From the NCBI GenBank assembly GCA_019636245.1, contig JAHBXX010000024.1:1-64000 (forward strand): a DNA stretch of 64,000 bases. Reading direction: 5' to 3'. Below, piece by piece: positions 49,830 through 57,188 of this stretch. The position numbers were made by a program, and so were the translations under genes. The stretch is from Planctomycetota bacterium (GTDB taxonomy: Bacteria > Planctomycetota > UBA1135 > UBA2386). The notes under the pieces are model-generated. The model searched no databases and was not told where the DNA came from. It saw only the letters and a list, made by a program, of their open reading frames with translations. Numbering within the stretch: position 1 is the first letter of the stretch; the number at the start of each line of letters is the position of its first letter.

Positions 49830-51358
49830 TGGTCGACCCGGCCCCGACCAGCCAGGCGACCGCGACCCCGACGACCGCGACCCCGCCGGCCGAGAACCAC
49901 CGGCTCGCCGGCATCCTCGCCGGCCTGCCGCCGACGCGCATCCTGGTGGTCGGCGACCTGATCCTCGACCGCTACGCCGACGGCAAGGCGAGCCGCGTCT
50001 CGCCGGAGGCGCCGGTGCTGGTGTTCGACCTCGACAGCGAACGCTACCTGCTCGGCGGCGCCTGCAACGTGGCCGCGAACCTGCGCGCGCTGGGCGCCTC
50101 GGCGTCGGTGCTCGGCGTCGTCGGCGACGACGAGGGCGGGCGCCGGCTGCGCGCGCTCTTGCAGGACGCCGACATCGACACCCAGGCGCTGGTCACCGAC
50201 CCGACGCGACCGACGACCCGCAAGACGCGCTACGTCGCCAAGACGTTGCAGGTGCTGCGCGTCGACGAGGAGAGCCGCGCGCCGGTGTCCGGGCCGGCCG
50301 AGCAGGCGATGCTGGCGATCCTCGAGCAGCGGCCGTTCCCCTGGAGGAGCGTGCTGCTGTCCGACTACGGCAAGGGCGTGCTGACGCCGAGGGTGATCGC
50401 GGCGGCGATCGCCGCGGCGCGCTCGCAGGGCGGCGTCACCGTCGTCGACCCCAAGGGCAAGGACTACTCGATCTACCGCGGCGTCGACCTGCTGACGCCC
50501 AACCGCGAGGAGGCCGAGGCGGCGACCGGCGTGACGATCCGCACGACCGACGACCTGCACCACGCGGCGCAGCGGTTGCGCGAGATCACCGGCATCCGCA
50601 CGGCGGTGGTCACGCTCGGCAAGGACGGCATCTTCTTCGAGACGGAGGACGGCAGCCACCGCATCATCCCGACCGAGGCCAGGCAGGTGTTCGACGTCAC
50701 CGGCGCCGGCGACACGGTGGTCGCGGCGCTGACGTTCTGTCGCGCCGCCGGCGTCTCGCTCGAGGACAGCCTGCGGCTCGCCAACCACGCCGCCGGCATC
50801 ACGGTCGGCAAGCTCGGCACCTGGGCGCCGTCGCGGCGCGAGGTGCTGGCAAGGCTCGGCGAGACCGCCGGCGCGCCGGCCGGCAAGGTGCTGACGCGCG
50901 AGCAGGCGGTCGAGATCGGGAGCCGCCTGCGCGCCGAGGGCCGGCGGCTGGTGTTCACCAACGGCTGTTTCGACATCCTGCACGCCGGCCACTGCGACTA
51001 CCTCGGCAAGGCGCGGTCCTACGGCGACGCGCTGATGGTCGGCATCAACACCGATGCGTCGGTGCGGCGGCAGAACAAGGCTCCCGGCCGACCGATCAAC
51101 GGCCTCGAGGACCGCGCCGCGGTGCTCGCCGCGCTGCAGGCGGTCGACTTCGTGGTGCCCTTCGACGACGACACGCCCAAGGGCCTGATCGAGGCGGTGA
51201 CGCCGCACGTGCTGTGCAAGGGCGAGGACTGGCGCGACAAGGGCGTCGTCGGCCGCGAGTGGGTCGAGGCGCACGGCGGGCAGGTCGTGCTGGTGCCGCT
51301 GGTGCCGGGGCGGTCGACGACCGGGGTGGTGGAGCGGATCCGGCAGCAGGGGGGCTGA
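49829..51358 (+). CDS. hldE: Bifunctional heptose-7-phosphate kinase/heptose-1-phosphate adenylyltransferase
   Basis: A 509-residue HldE (RfaE). The N-terminal ribokinase-type domain (about 30-345) has ILVVGDLILDRY, GGACNVAANLRALG and FDVTGAGDTVVAAL. The C-terminal nucleotidyltransferase domain (about 370-505) has LVFTNGCFDILHAGHCDYLG with the HxGH motif and PGRSTTGVVERI. It makes ADP-D-glycero-beta-D-manno-heptose, a precursor of lipopolysaccharide-type inner core, implying an outer membrane. The first 28 residues are a Thr/Pro/Ala linker of no obvious function. Confidence 0.95.
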   Translation: MVDPAPTSQATATPTTATPPAENHRLAGILAGLPPTRILVVGDLILDRYADGKASRVSPEAPVLVFDLDSERYLLGGACNVAANLRALGASASVLGVVGDDEGGRRLRALLQDADIDTQALVTDPTRPTTRKTRYVAKTLQVLRVDEESRAPVSGPAEQAMLAILEQRPFPWRSVLLSDYGKGVLTPRVIAAAIAAARSQGGVTVVDPKGKDYSIYRGVDLLTPNREEAEAATGVTIRTTDDLHHAAQRLREITGIRTAVVTLGKDGIFFETEDGSHRIIPTEARQVFDVTGAGDTVVAALTFCRAAGVSLEDSLRLANHAAGITVGKLGTWAPSRREVLARLGETAGAPAGKVLTREQAVEIGSRLRAEGRRLVFTNGCFDILHAGHCDYLGKARSYGDALMVGINTDASVRRQNKAPGRPINGLEDRAAVLAALQAVDFVVPFDDDTPKGLIEAVTPHVLCKGEDWRDKGVVGREWVEAHGGQVVLVPLVPGRSTTGVVERIRQQGG

Positions 51359-51446
51359 AGCGGCGGCCGTTCGCCGCGCGCCCTACGGCGTCTCGGCCCC
51401 CTTCCGTGCGCACGAAGGCCATCCCGATCGGGCGTCGAGGGTCGCC

Positions 51447-51452
51447 TAAACT
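51447..51452 (+). promoter_or_regulatory. -10-like box TAAACT before the repeat protein gene
   Basis: TAAACT ends 8 nt before an in-frame ATG at 51461; the favoured start is 51536, which has its own GGAGG site. Confidence 0.5.
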
Positions 51453-51535
51453 GCGGTCCGATGCTCCGGGCCGGGGCTCGCCACCAGGGCTCCGAAGCGG
51501 CGCGTCTCCTTTCCACTTCCACCAGGAGGCGGGCG

Positions 51536-54055
51536 ATGGGAACCGTGGGATCCTGCATCGGGTCGTTCTTCGGATCGGTAATCCTGCTCGGCGCGGCGCC
51601 GCTCCCGGCGCAGTGCAGCAACGTGTGGTCGCCCGGCGACGGCGTGCCGGGAGCCGTGGGCGGGACGGTCTTCGCCGCCACCCTGTGGGATCCCGACGGG
51701 GCCGGGCCGGTTCCGGCGCGCCTGGTGGTCGCCGGTGGCTTCACGGTGGTGGGCGACGTCGCCGCCAGCCGCATCGCCGCCTGGGATCCCGTGGCGGCGG
51801 CGTGGTCGGCGCTCGGCACGGGCCTCGTCGGCACCGTCTTCGCCCTCGCGGCGCTGCCGAACGGCGACCTGGTGGCGGGCGGCGGCTTCACGTCGGCGGG
51901 CGGTGCGCCCGGGAACGGGATCGCGCGCTGGGATGGCTCCCAGTGGTCGGCGTTGGGCACGGGCCTCGGCGGCACGGTCTACGCCCTCGCGACGCTGCCG
52001 AACGGCGACCTGGTGGCGGCCGGCGACTTCACGTCGGCTGGCGGCGGGCCCGCGAGCCGGATCGCGCGCTGGGATGGAGCCGTCTGGTCGGCGCTGGGCA
52101 CGGGCATGGATGGCGAGGTCCGGGCGCTGGCGGCGCTGCCGAACGGCGACCTGGTGGCGGGCGGCTGGTTCGCCACGGCGGGCGGCGTGGCCGCGGGTTC
52201 GATCGCGCGCTGGGATGGTGCCAGCTGGTCGGGTCTGGGCGCGGGCGTGAACGCCGGGGTCTCGGCGCTGACGACGCTGCCGAATGGCGACCTGGTGGCG
52301 GGGGGCAGCTTCTCCACGGCGGGCGGCGTGCCCGCGAACCGCATCGCCCGGTGGAATGGCAGCGGTTGGTCGGCGCTGGGCTTCGGGATCGGCAACACGG
52401 TGCTGGCCGTGACGGCGCTGCCGAACGGCGACCTCGTGGCGGGCGGCGCCTTCGTCTCCGCGGGCGGCGTGGCGGCCAACTTCGTCGCCCGCTGGGACGG
52501 TGGCGCCTGGTCGCCGCTGGGCGCAGGCCTGGACGGCGCGGTCTACACCACGGCGGCGTTGCCGAACGGGCATCTCTTCGCCGGTGGGGTCTTCGCCACG
52601 GCAGGCGGATTGGCGGCGCTCCGGCTCGCCCGCTGGGACGGCGCCAGCTGGTCGCCGCTGGCCACGGGGACGAGCGCCGGGGTCAACGCCGTCACGGCGC
52701 TGGCGAACGGCGATCTCGTGGCCGGCGGGGGCTTCACCACCGTGGGCGGCGTGCCCGCGAACCGGGTCGCGCGTTGGGATGGCACCAGTTGGTCCGCGCT
52801 GGGCACGGGCCTGGACGGCCCCGTCCACGCGCTGGCGGGGTTGGCGACGGGCGAGCTCGTGGCGGGCGGCAACTTCGCCACGGCGGGCGGTGTGGCCGCG
52901 GCCCGGATCGCGCGCTGGGACGGCGTGGCCTGGTCGGCCCTGGGCGCGGGCATGGACGGCGGGGTCCTCGCCCTGGCCGTGTTGCCGAACGGCGACCTCG
53001 TGGCGGGCGGCGACTTCACCGCGGCCGGCGGCGTGGCGGCCAGCTGCCTCGCCCGTTGGGACGGGGTCGGCTGGTCCGCGCTCGGCGCGGGTGCCAGCGG
53101 CACGGTCCATGCCCTCTCGACGCTGCCGAACGGCGACCTCGTGGCGGGGGGAGTGTTCCTCGCGGCAGGCGGCGCGGCCGCGAACCGGATCGCGCGCTGG
53201 GATGGCGCCAGCTGGTCGCCGCTCGGGTCGGGCCTGAACGGCGCGGTCTTCGCGCTCGCGACGCTGCCGAACGGTGACCTCGTGGCGGGCGGCAACTTCA
53301 CCACGGCGGGTGGCGTCGCCGCGAACCGGATCGCGCGCTGGGACGGCAGCAGTTGGTCTCTGCTGGGCGCGGGCGTGAGCGGCATCGTCGATGCCGTGAC
53401 GGCCTTGCCGAACGGCGATGTCGTGGCGGGTGGTGCGTTCCTCACGGCGGGCGGCGCGGCCACGAACCGGATCGCGCGCTGGACGGGCACGAGCTGGTCG
53501 GCATTCGGCGCCGGCATGAACGACGAAGTGCGCGCGCTGACGATGCTGCCGGACGGGAACCTCGTGGCCGGCGGCAACTTCACCACCGCGGGCGGTGGCG
53601 TGTCGGCCTACGTGGCCCGCCTGACGACGACCTGCCCTGCGACCGCGGTGCCCACGGGCGGCGGGTGCGCGAGCAGCGGCGGCAGCAACACCCTGGCGGC
53701 GACGACGTTGCCCTGGGTCGACGCGACGTTCCGCGCGACCGGCACCGGCCTGCCGTCGCGGGCGTGGGTGGTCGCGGTGACCAGCCTGACGCCGATCCCG
53801 CCCGGCGTGCTGCCGCTGACGTCGCTGTTCCCCCAGGGCGTCGCCGGCTGCGACGTGCTCGTCGATGGCGACATCCTGCAGGCGATCCACACGACCACGG
53901 GCTCGGCGCAGTCGCAGCTGTACCTGCCGAACGTGCCACCGCTGGTCGGCGTGACCTTCCACCAGCAGATGATCCCGATCGAGGTCGACGCGCAGGGGCG
54001 CTTCCTCGCGGTCACGGCGACGAACGCGCTGCGGCTCAGGGCGGGCGCCTTCTGA
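51536..54055 (+). CDS. Exported 47-residue-repeat protein with C-terminal module
   Basis: An 839-residue exported protein (signal peptide ends APLPA|Q). It contains 14 tandem units of exactly 47 residues, about residues 60-695, each with the pattern LPNGDLVAGGxFxxAGG, then xxIARWDGxxWSALGxGxxG. This resembles delta-60/kelch-like beta-propeller blades. A 130-residue beta-rich C-terminal module (CASSGGSNTLAATTLPWVDA, ending LRLRAGAF) follows. Start chosen by the CCAGGAGG site 7 nt upstream and the signal peptide; an upstream in-frame ATG at 51461 lies just 8 nt after TAAACT and would give a 25-residue basic extension. Probably a surface or secreted protein, possibly adhesive. Confidence 0.85.
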   Translation: MGTVGSCIGSFFGSVILLGAAPLPAQCSNVWSPGDGVPGAVGGTVFAATLWDPDGAGPVPARLVVAGGFTVVGDVAASRIAAWDPVAAAWSALGTGLVGTVFALAALPNGDLVAGGGFTSAGGAPGNGIARWDGSQWSALGTGLGGTVYALATLPNGDLVAAGDFTSAGGGPASRIARWDGAVWSALGTGMDGEVRALAALPNGDLVAGGWFATAGGVAAGSIARWDGASWSGLGAGVNAGVSALTTLPNGDLVAGGSFSTAGGVPANRIARWNGSGWSALGFGIGNTVLAVTALPNGDLVAGGAFVSAGGVAANFVARWDGGAWSPLGAGLDGAVYTTAALPNGHLFAGGVFATAGGLAALRLARWDGASWSPLATGTSAGVNAVTALANGDLVAGGGFTTVGGVPANRVARWDGTSWSALGTGLDGPVHALAGLATGELVAGGNFATAGGVAAARIARWDGVAWSALGAGMDGGVLALAVLPNGDLVAGGDFTAAGGVAASCLARWDGVGWSALGAGASGTVHALSTLPNGDLVAGGVFLAAGGAAANRIARWDGASWSPLGSGLNGAVFALATLPNGDLVAGGNFTTAGGVAANRIARWDGSSWSLLGAGVSGIVDAVTALPNGDVVAGGAFLTAGGAATNRIARWTGTSWSAFGAGMNDEVRALTMLPDGNLVAGGNFTTAGGGVSAYVARLTTTCPATAVPTGGGCASSGGSNTLAATTLPWVDATFRATGTGLPSRAWVVAVTSLTPIPPGVLPLTSLFPQGVAGCDVLVDGDILQAIHTTTGSAQSQLYLPNVPPLVGVTFHQQMIPIEVDAQGRFLAVTATNALRLRAGAF
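51713..53620 (+). repeat. Tandem coding repeat, period 141 bp, about 14 units
   Basis: The CTGCCGAACGG (or near-match) landmark recurs at 51854, 51995, 52136, 52277 and on to 53546, always 141 bp apart. The first unit (from about 51713) and the last are divergent. Confidence 0.9.
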
Positions 54056-54096
54056 CGTTCGCGCCGACCGCCTGCCCGCGGCGGCCTCTGGATGCG

Positions 54097-54111
54097 GGCG
54101 CCCCGGGCGCC
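54097..54111. terminator. GC hairpin between convergent genes
   Basis: GGCGCC-CCG-GGCGCC in the 55-bp gap between the repeat protein and the opposing peptidase gene, touching the latter's stop codon. No U-tract. Confidence 0.35.
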
Positions 54112-55523
54112 TACCGCACGAACCCGACCGGCACGTCGACGACGCTGCGCTCGCGCATCAGCGCCTCGATCGCGTCCGGCGCCGACGGCAGGTGCCCGGA
54201 CAGGTTCTCGTGCCCGTCGGCGGTCACCAGCACGGTGTCCTCGATCCGGCAGCCCATGCCCTGGTTGCGCAGGTAGGCGCCCGGTTCGACCGTGATCACC
54301 ATGCCGGGCTCGAGCACGTCGACCGATGGATCGTGCACCGCCAGCCCGACGTGGTGGCACGGCCCGTGGTCGCTGCGGTAGCCGCGCTCGCGCAACAGCC
54401 GCGCGCACTTGCCGCCGAGCGCGCTGAGCCGCGCGCCGGGCTTCACGTCGGCGAGCAGCGCCTGCTGGATCTCGTGCACGTCCTGCACCAGCTTGCGCTG
54501 CGCGTCCGTGAAGCGGCCCGAAGCCGGGAACGTGCGCGTCACGTCGCTGGCGTAGCCGTGCAGCACGGGCGCGTAGTCCATGACGATCAGGTCGTCCTCC
54601 TGCAGCTGCCGCGACAGGGCGCTGTAGTGCAGGATGCAGCCGTTGGGGCCGGCGCCGACGATCGCCGCGTAGGCGTCGGGCCCGGCGCCGCGCAGCGAGA
54701 ACACGTAGCGCGCGACGGCGGCGAGGTGGTACTCGTAGCGGCCGGGCCGGGCGGCGCGCATCGCCTCGGCGATGCCCTCGGCGGCGATCTGCGCCGAGCA
54801 GCGCAGCAGTTCGATCTCGCCCGGCGACTTGTGCGGCCGCAGCGGGTGCAGCACGCGCTCGAGGCTCTGCACCTCCAGGTCGGGGAAGCGCTCGCGCAGC
54901 CGGGCCACCAACGCCGCCTCGCGGCTCGGGCGGCCGTCGAAGCGGTCGCCGGCGATCGCCTTGCCCGCCTCCTCGGCCTTGCCCGGGGTGCTGCCGAGCC
55001 GCGCCGCCGGCTCGGTCAGGGTGAACAGCACCGGCCGCCGGCCCTCGCGCGGCGCCAGCAGTTCGTCGAGCAGGCCCTGCAGCCCGCGCACGTTGCCGGC
55101 CGCGGCGAAGCCGGTGCGCTGCGCGGTCGCCTCGCCCGGGGCCAGGAAGTTGCCGTCCCAGGTGGCCGCGAAGCGCGAGAACGGCGGCACCAGCAGTTCG
55201 TCGCGCGCCAGCGCGCCGGCTTCGCCGGGCACCAGCAGCAGCGCGAGGTCCGGTTCGGCTATGCCGCTGAGGTAGAGGAAGTCCTGATCCTGCACGAACG
55301 GCCCCATGTCCGCCTGCTTGCCGGCGCCGCGCACCAGCACCACCGCCTCCGGGGCGAGCGCCCGGACGCGCCGCGCCAGCTCGGCGCGCCGGGCGCGGAA
55401 CTCCTCGCCGGCGAGCGGAGCCGGCGGCGCCGGCAGCGGCGCGGGCGCAGGGGTCGGGGCCGCCTGCGCGGTCAGGGCCGCGGCGAGGAGGACGAACAGG
55501 CAGGCAGGAGCGGTGCGACGCAT
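54111..55523 (-). CDS. Exported M24 family aminopeptidase (Xaa-Pro type)
   Basis: A 470-residue metallopeptidase with signal peptide MRRTAPACLFVLLAAALTA|Q and a Pro/Ala linker. The N-terminal creatinase-like domain includes VQDQDFLYLSGIAEPDLALL. The pita-bread catalytic domain carries the five metal ligands: Asp in VMDYAPVLHGY, Asp in ASDVTRTFPASG, His in HHVGLAVHDPS, Glu in VITVEPGAYLRN and Glu in RIEDTVLVTADG. It should remove N-terminal residues next to proline, here outside the cytoplasm. Convergent with the repeat protein. Confidence 0.93.
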   Translation of the reverse strand: MRRTAPACLFVLLAAALTAQAAPTPAPAPLPAPPAPLAGEEFRARRAELARRVRALAPEAVVLVRGAGKQADMGPFVQDQDFLYLSGIAEPDLALLLVPGEAGALARDELLVPPFSRFAATWDGNFLAPGEATAQRTGFAAAGNVRGLQGLLDELLAPREGRRPVLFTLTEPAARLGSTPGKAEEAGKAIAGDRFDGRPSREAALVARLRERFPDLEVQSLERVLHPLRPHKSPGEIELLRCSAQIAAEGIAEAMRAARPGRYEYHLAAVARYVFSLRGAGPDAYAAIVGAGPNGCILHYSALSRQLQEDDLIVMDYAPVLHGYASDVTRTFPASGRFTDAQRKLVQDVHEIQQALLADVKPGARLSALGGKCARLLRERGYRSDHGPCHHVGLAVHDPSVDVLEPGMVITVEPGAYLRNQGMGCRIEDTVLVTADGHENLSGHLPSAPDAIEALMRERSVVDVPVGFVR

Positions 55524-55529
55524 GGTCGC

Positions 55530-55539
55530 ACGATACGCT
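55530..55539. promoter_or_regulatory. Overlapping divergent -10 boxes (TATCGT minus, TACGCT plus)
   Basis: ACGATACGCT contains TATCGT on the minus strand, 6 nt before the peptidase ATG, and TACGCT on the plus strand, 32 nt before the ATG at 55572. The two boxes share the central TA. Confidence 0.45.
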
Positions 55540-55571
55540 CGCCGCGCCGCGGCGGTGAGTCGACGGCGTGC

Positions 55572-56033
55572 ATGCCCCGCTACAGCCACACGCAGTCGAG
55601 CCCGCTGGGCCCGGTGTTCGCCGTCGCCTCCGCCGCCTGCCTCGGGGGTTGGGCGTTCGCCGGCGAACCGGTGGTCCGGGCGATCTGCCTGACGATGGCC
55701 GTGGTCGGCGGCCTGTTCGCGGCGATGTTCGCGCAGCTGCGGTTCGAGGAACGCGACGACCACCTGCGCGTGCGCTTCGGGCCGCTGCCGTGGGGTGGCA
55801 CCCGGGTGCCGTATGCGCGCGTGCGGGCGGTGCGGCGGGCGCGGTCGACGGTTCTCGACGGCTGGGGCATCCACTGGTTCCCCGGCCGCGGCTGGACGTT
55901 CAACCTGTGGGGGTTCGACTGCGTCGAGGTGACGACCGACGACGGGCTCGTCCGGCTCGGCACCGACGACGCCGACGGACTGGCGCGGCACCTCGGGGAG
56001 CGCAGCGGCGCCGTGGTCGGGGCGCACGGCTAG
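55572..56033 (+). CDS. Two-helix membrane protein with bacterial PH-like domain
   Basis: A 153-residue protein. Two hydrophobic segments at about 11-50 (GPVFAVASAACLGGWAFAG; ICLTMAVVGGLFAAMFAQL) form a hairpin anchor. The rest, RFEERDDHLRVRFGPLPWGG then WGIHWFPGRGWTFNLWGFDC and LVRLGTDDADGLARHL, matches the bPH-type pattern (WGI..G..GFD.VEV...DG..LGTDD). Function is unknown. It is followed 10 nt later by an acyltransferase gene. Confidence 0.7.
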   Translation: MPRYSHTQSSPLGPVFAVASAACLGGWAFAGEPVVRAICLTMAVVGGLFAAMFAQLRFEERDDHLRVRFGPLPWGGTRVPYARVRAVRRARSTVLDGWGIHWFPGRGWTFNLWGFDCVEVTTDDGLVRLGTDDADGLARHLGERSGAVVGAHG

Positions 56034-56043
56034 CACCGGAACC

Positions 56044-57129
56044 ATGCCGCCACGCCACCTCCCCGTGCTCGACGGCCTGCGGGCGATCGCCGTGCTGCTG
56101 GTGCTCTGGAACCACGTGCCGAAGGCGGTGCCGGGCTACCCGGAGGCGCTGAAGGTCGCCGACATGCTGGTCGGGCCCGGCGGCTTCGGCGTCGAGCTGT
56201 TCTTCGTGCTCAGCGGCTTCCTGATCACGCGCATCCTGATCGGCGAACGGGAGCGCCACGTGCCGGTGCGCTGGTTCCTGGCGCGGCGGTTCCTGCGCAT
56301 CTTCCCGATCTACTACCTGCTGCTGCTGGTCCTGCTGCCGTTCCGGCCGGCGGCGGAGATCGGCTGGTGCGCCGCCTACCTCTACAACCTGAAGTCGATC
56401 CTCTGGGGGGCGGGCGGGCCGCTGGCGCACACGTGGTCGCTGTGCATCGAGGAGCACTTCTACCTGCTCTGGCCGTTGGCGGTCGCGTTCCTGCCGCGCG
56501 GCTGCGCGCCGCGGCTGCTGGTGTTCGTGGTCCTGCCGGCCGCCGTCGGCGGGGCCTGGCTGGTCTGCGAACTCGTCGACGGCGAACGGGCGCTGACCGC
56601 GGTCCAGCACGGCTCGCCGTTCCGGTTCCTGACGCTCGGCACCGGCTCCCTGCTCGCGTTCGCCGAAGGGCGCCTGCTCGCCGCACCGCGGCGCGCGGCG
56701 GCGCTCGGCCTCGGGCTGGTCGCGGTCGGGGTCGCGCTGCATCCGTGGTTCCTGTTCCTCGGACCGATGCTGCGCGAGGCTCCGCCGCTGGTCGATCTGC
56801 GCCTGGGGCCGCTGGCCTGGCTGCTGCAGAGCGGTTCGCTGGCGACGGGGCTCGTGCTGCTGGCCGTGCTGCTCGGCGAGGCGTGGCCGCGCAACCCGCT
56901 GGCGGCGGCGCCGCTGCGGGCGATCGGCCGCATCAGCTATGCCCTCTACCTGTACCACTACCCGCTCTTCCACTACGTGCTGCATCCGGCGCCGACCGCG
57001 GCGAACACCGCGATCGCCGTGACGGCGACGTTCGCGGCGGCGACGGCGTCGTGGTACGCGCTCGAGCGGCCGCTGCTGCGCATCGCGGCGCGGTTCCGCG
57101 GGCGCGGCGCCGGGGGGCCGGCGGGGTGA
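56044..57129 (+). CDS. Acyltransferase 3 family membrane protein (OafA-like)
   Basis: A 361-residue polytopic enzyme with about ten hydrophobic helices. The N-terminus LPVLDGLRAIAVLLVLWNHV carries the conserved DGLRAIA motif and the catalytic-type His in WNH. GVELFFVLSGFLITRIL, RRFLRIFPIYYLLLL, HTWSLCIEEHFYLLWPLAV and ISYALYLYHYPL are all typical. The family transfers acyl groups to envelope sugars such as O-antigen. Acceptor unknown; the nearby heptose genes make a glycan target plausible. Confidence 0.93.
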   Translation: MPPRHLPVLDGLRAIAVLLVLWNHVPKAVPGYPEALKVADMLVGPGGFGVELFFVLSGFLITRILIGERERHVPVRWFLARRFLRIFPIYYLLLLVLLPFRPAAEIGWCAAYLYNLKSILWGAGGPLAHTWSLCIEEHFYLLWPLAVAFLPRGCAPRLLVFVVLPAAVGGAWLVCELVDGERALTAVQHGSPFRFLTLGTGSLLAFAEGRLLAAPRRAAALGLGLVAVGVALHPWFLFLGPMLREAPPLVDLRLGPLAWLLQSGSLATGLVLLAVLLGEAWPRNPLAAAPLRAIGRISYALYLYHYPLFHYVLHPAPTAANTAIAVTATFAAATASWYALERPLLRIAARFRGRGAGGPAG

Positions 57130-57175
57130 CGTGGCGGCGCCGCCGGAGCCGCGCGGATCGCCCGCACCGCCCGGA

Positions 57176-57181
57176 TAGCAT
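57176..57181 (+). promoter_or_regulatory. -10-like box TAGCAT
   Basis: TAGCAT ends 7 nt before the ATG at 57189, giving a leaderless-type start. Confidence 0.5.
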
Positions 57182-57188
57182 CGCCGCG

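Noticed and set aside
51713-53620. Regular 141-bp periodicity that might be a CRISPR or satellite array
   Set aside because: The frame is open throughout, units are too long for CRISPR repeats and variation follows codon positions; it encodes protein repeats.
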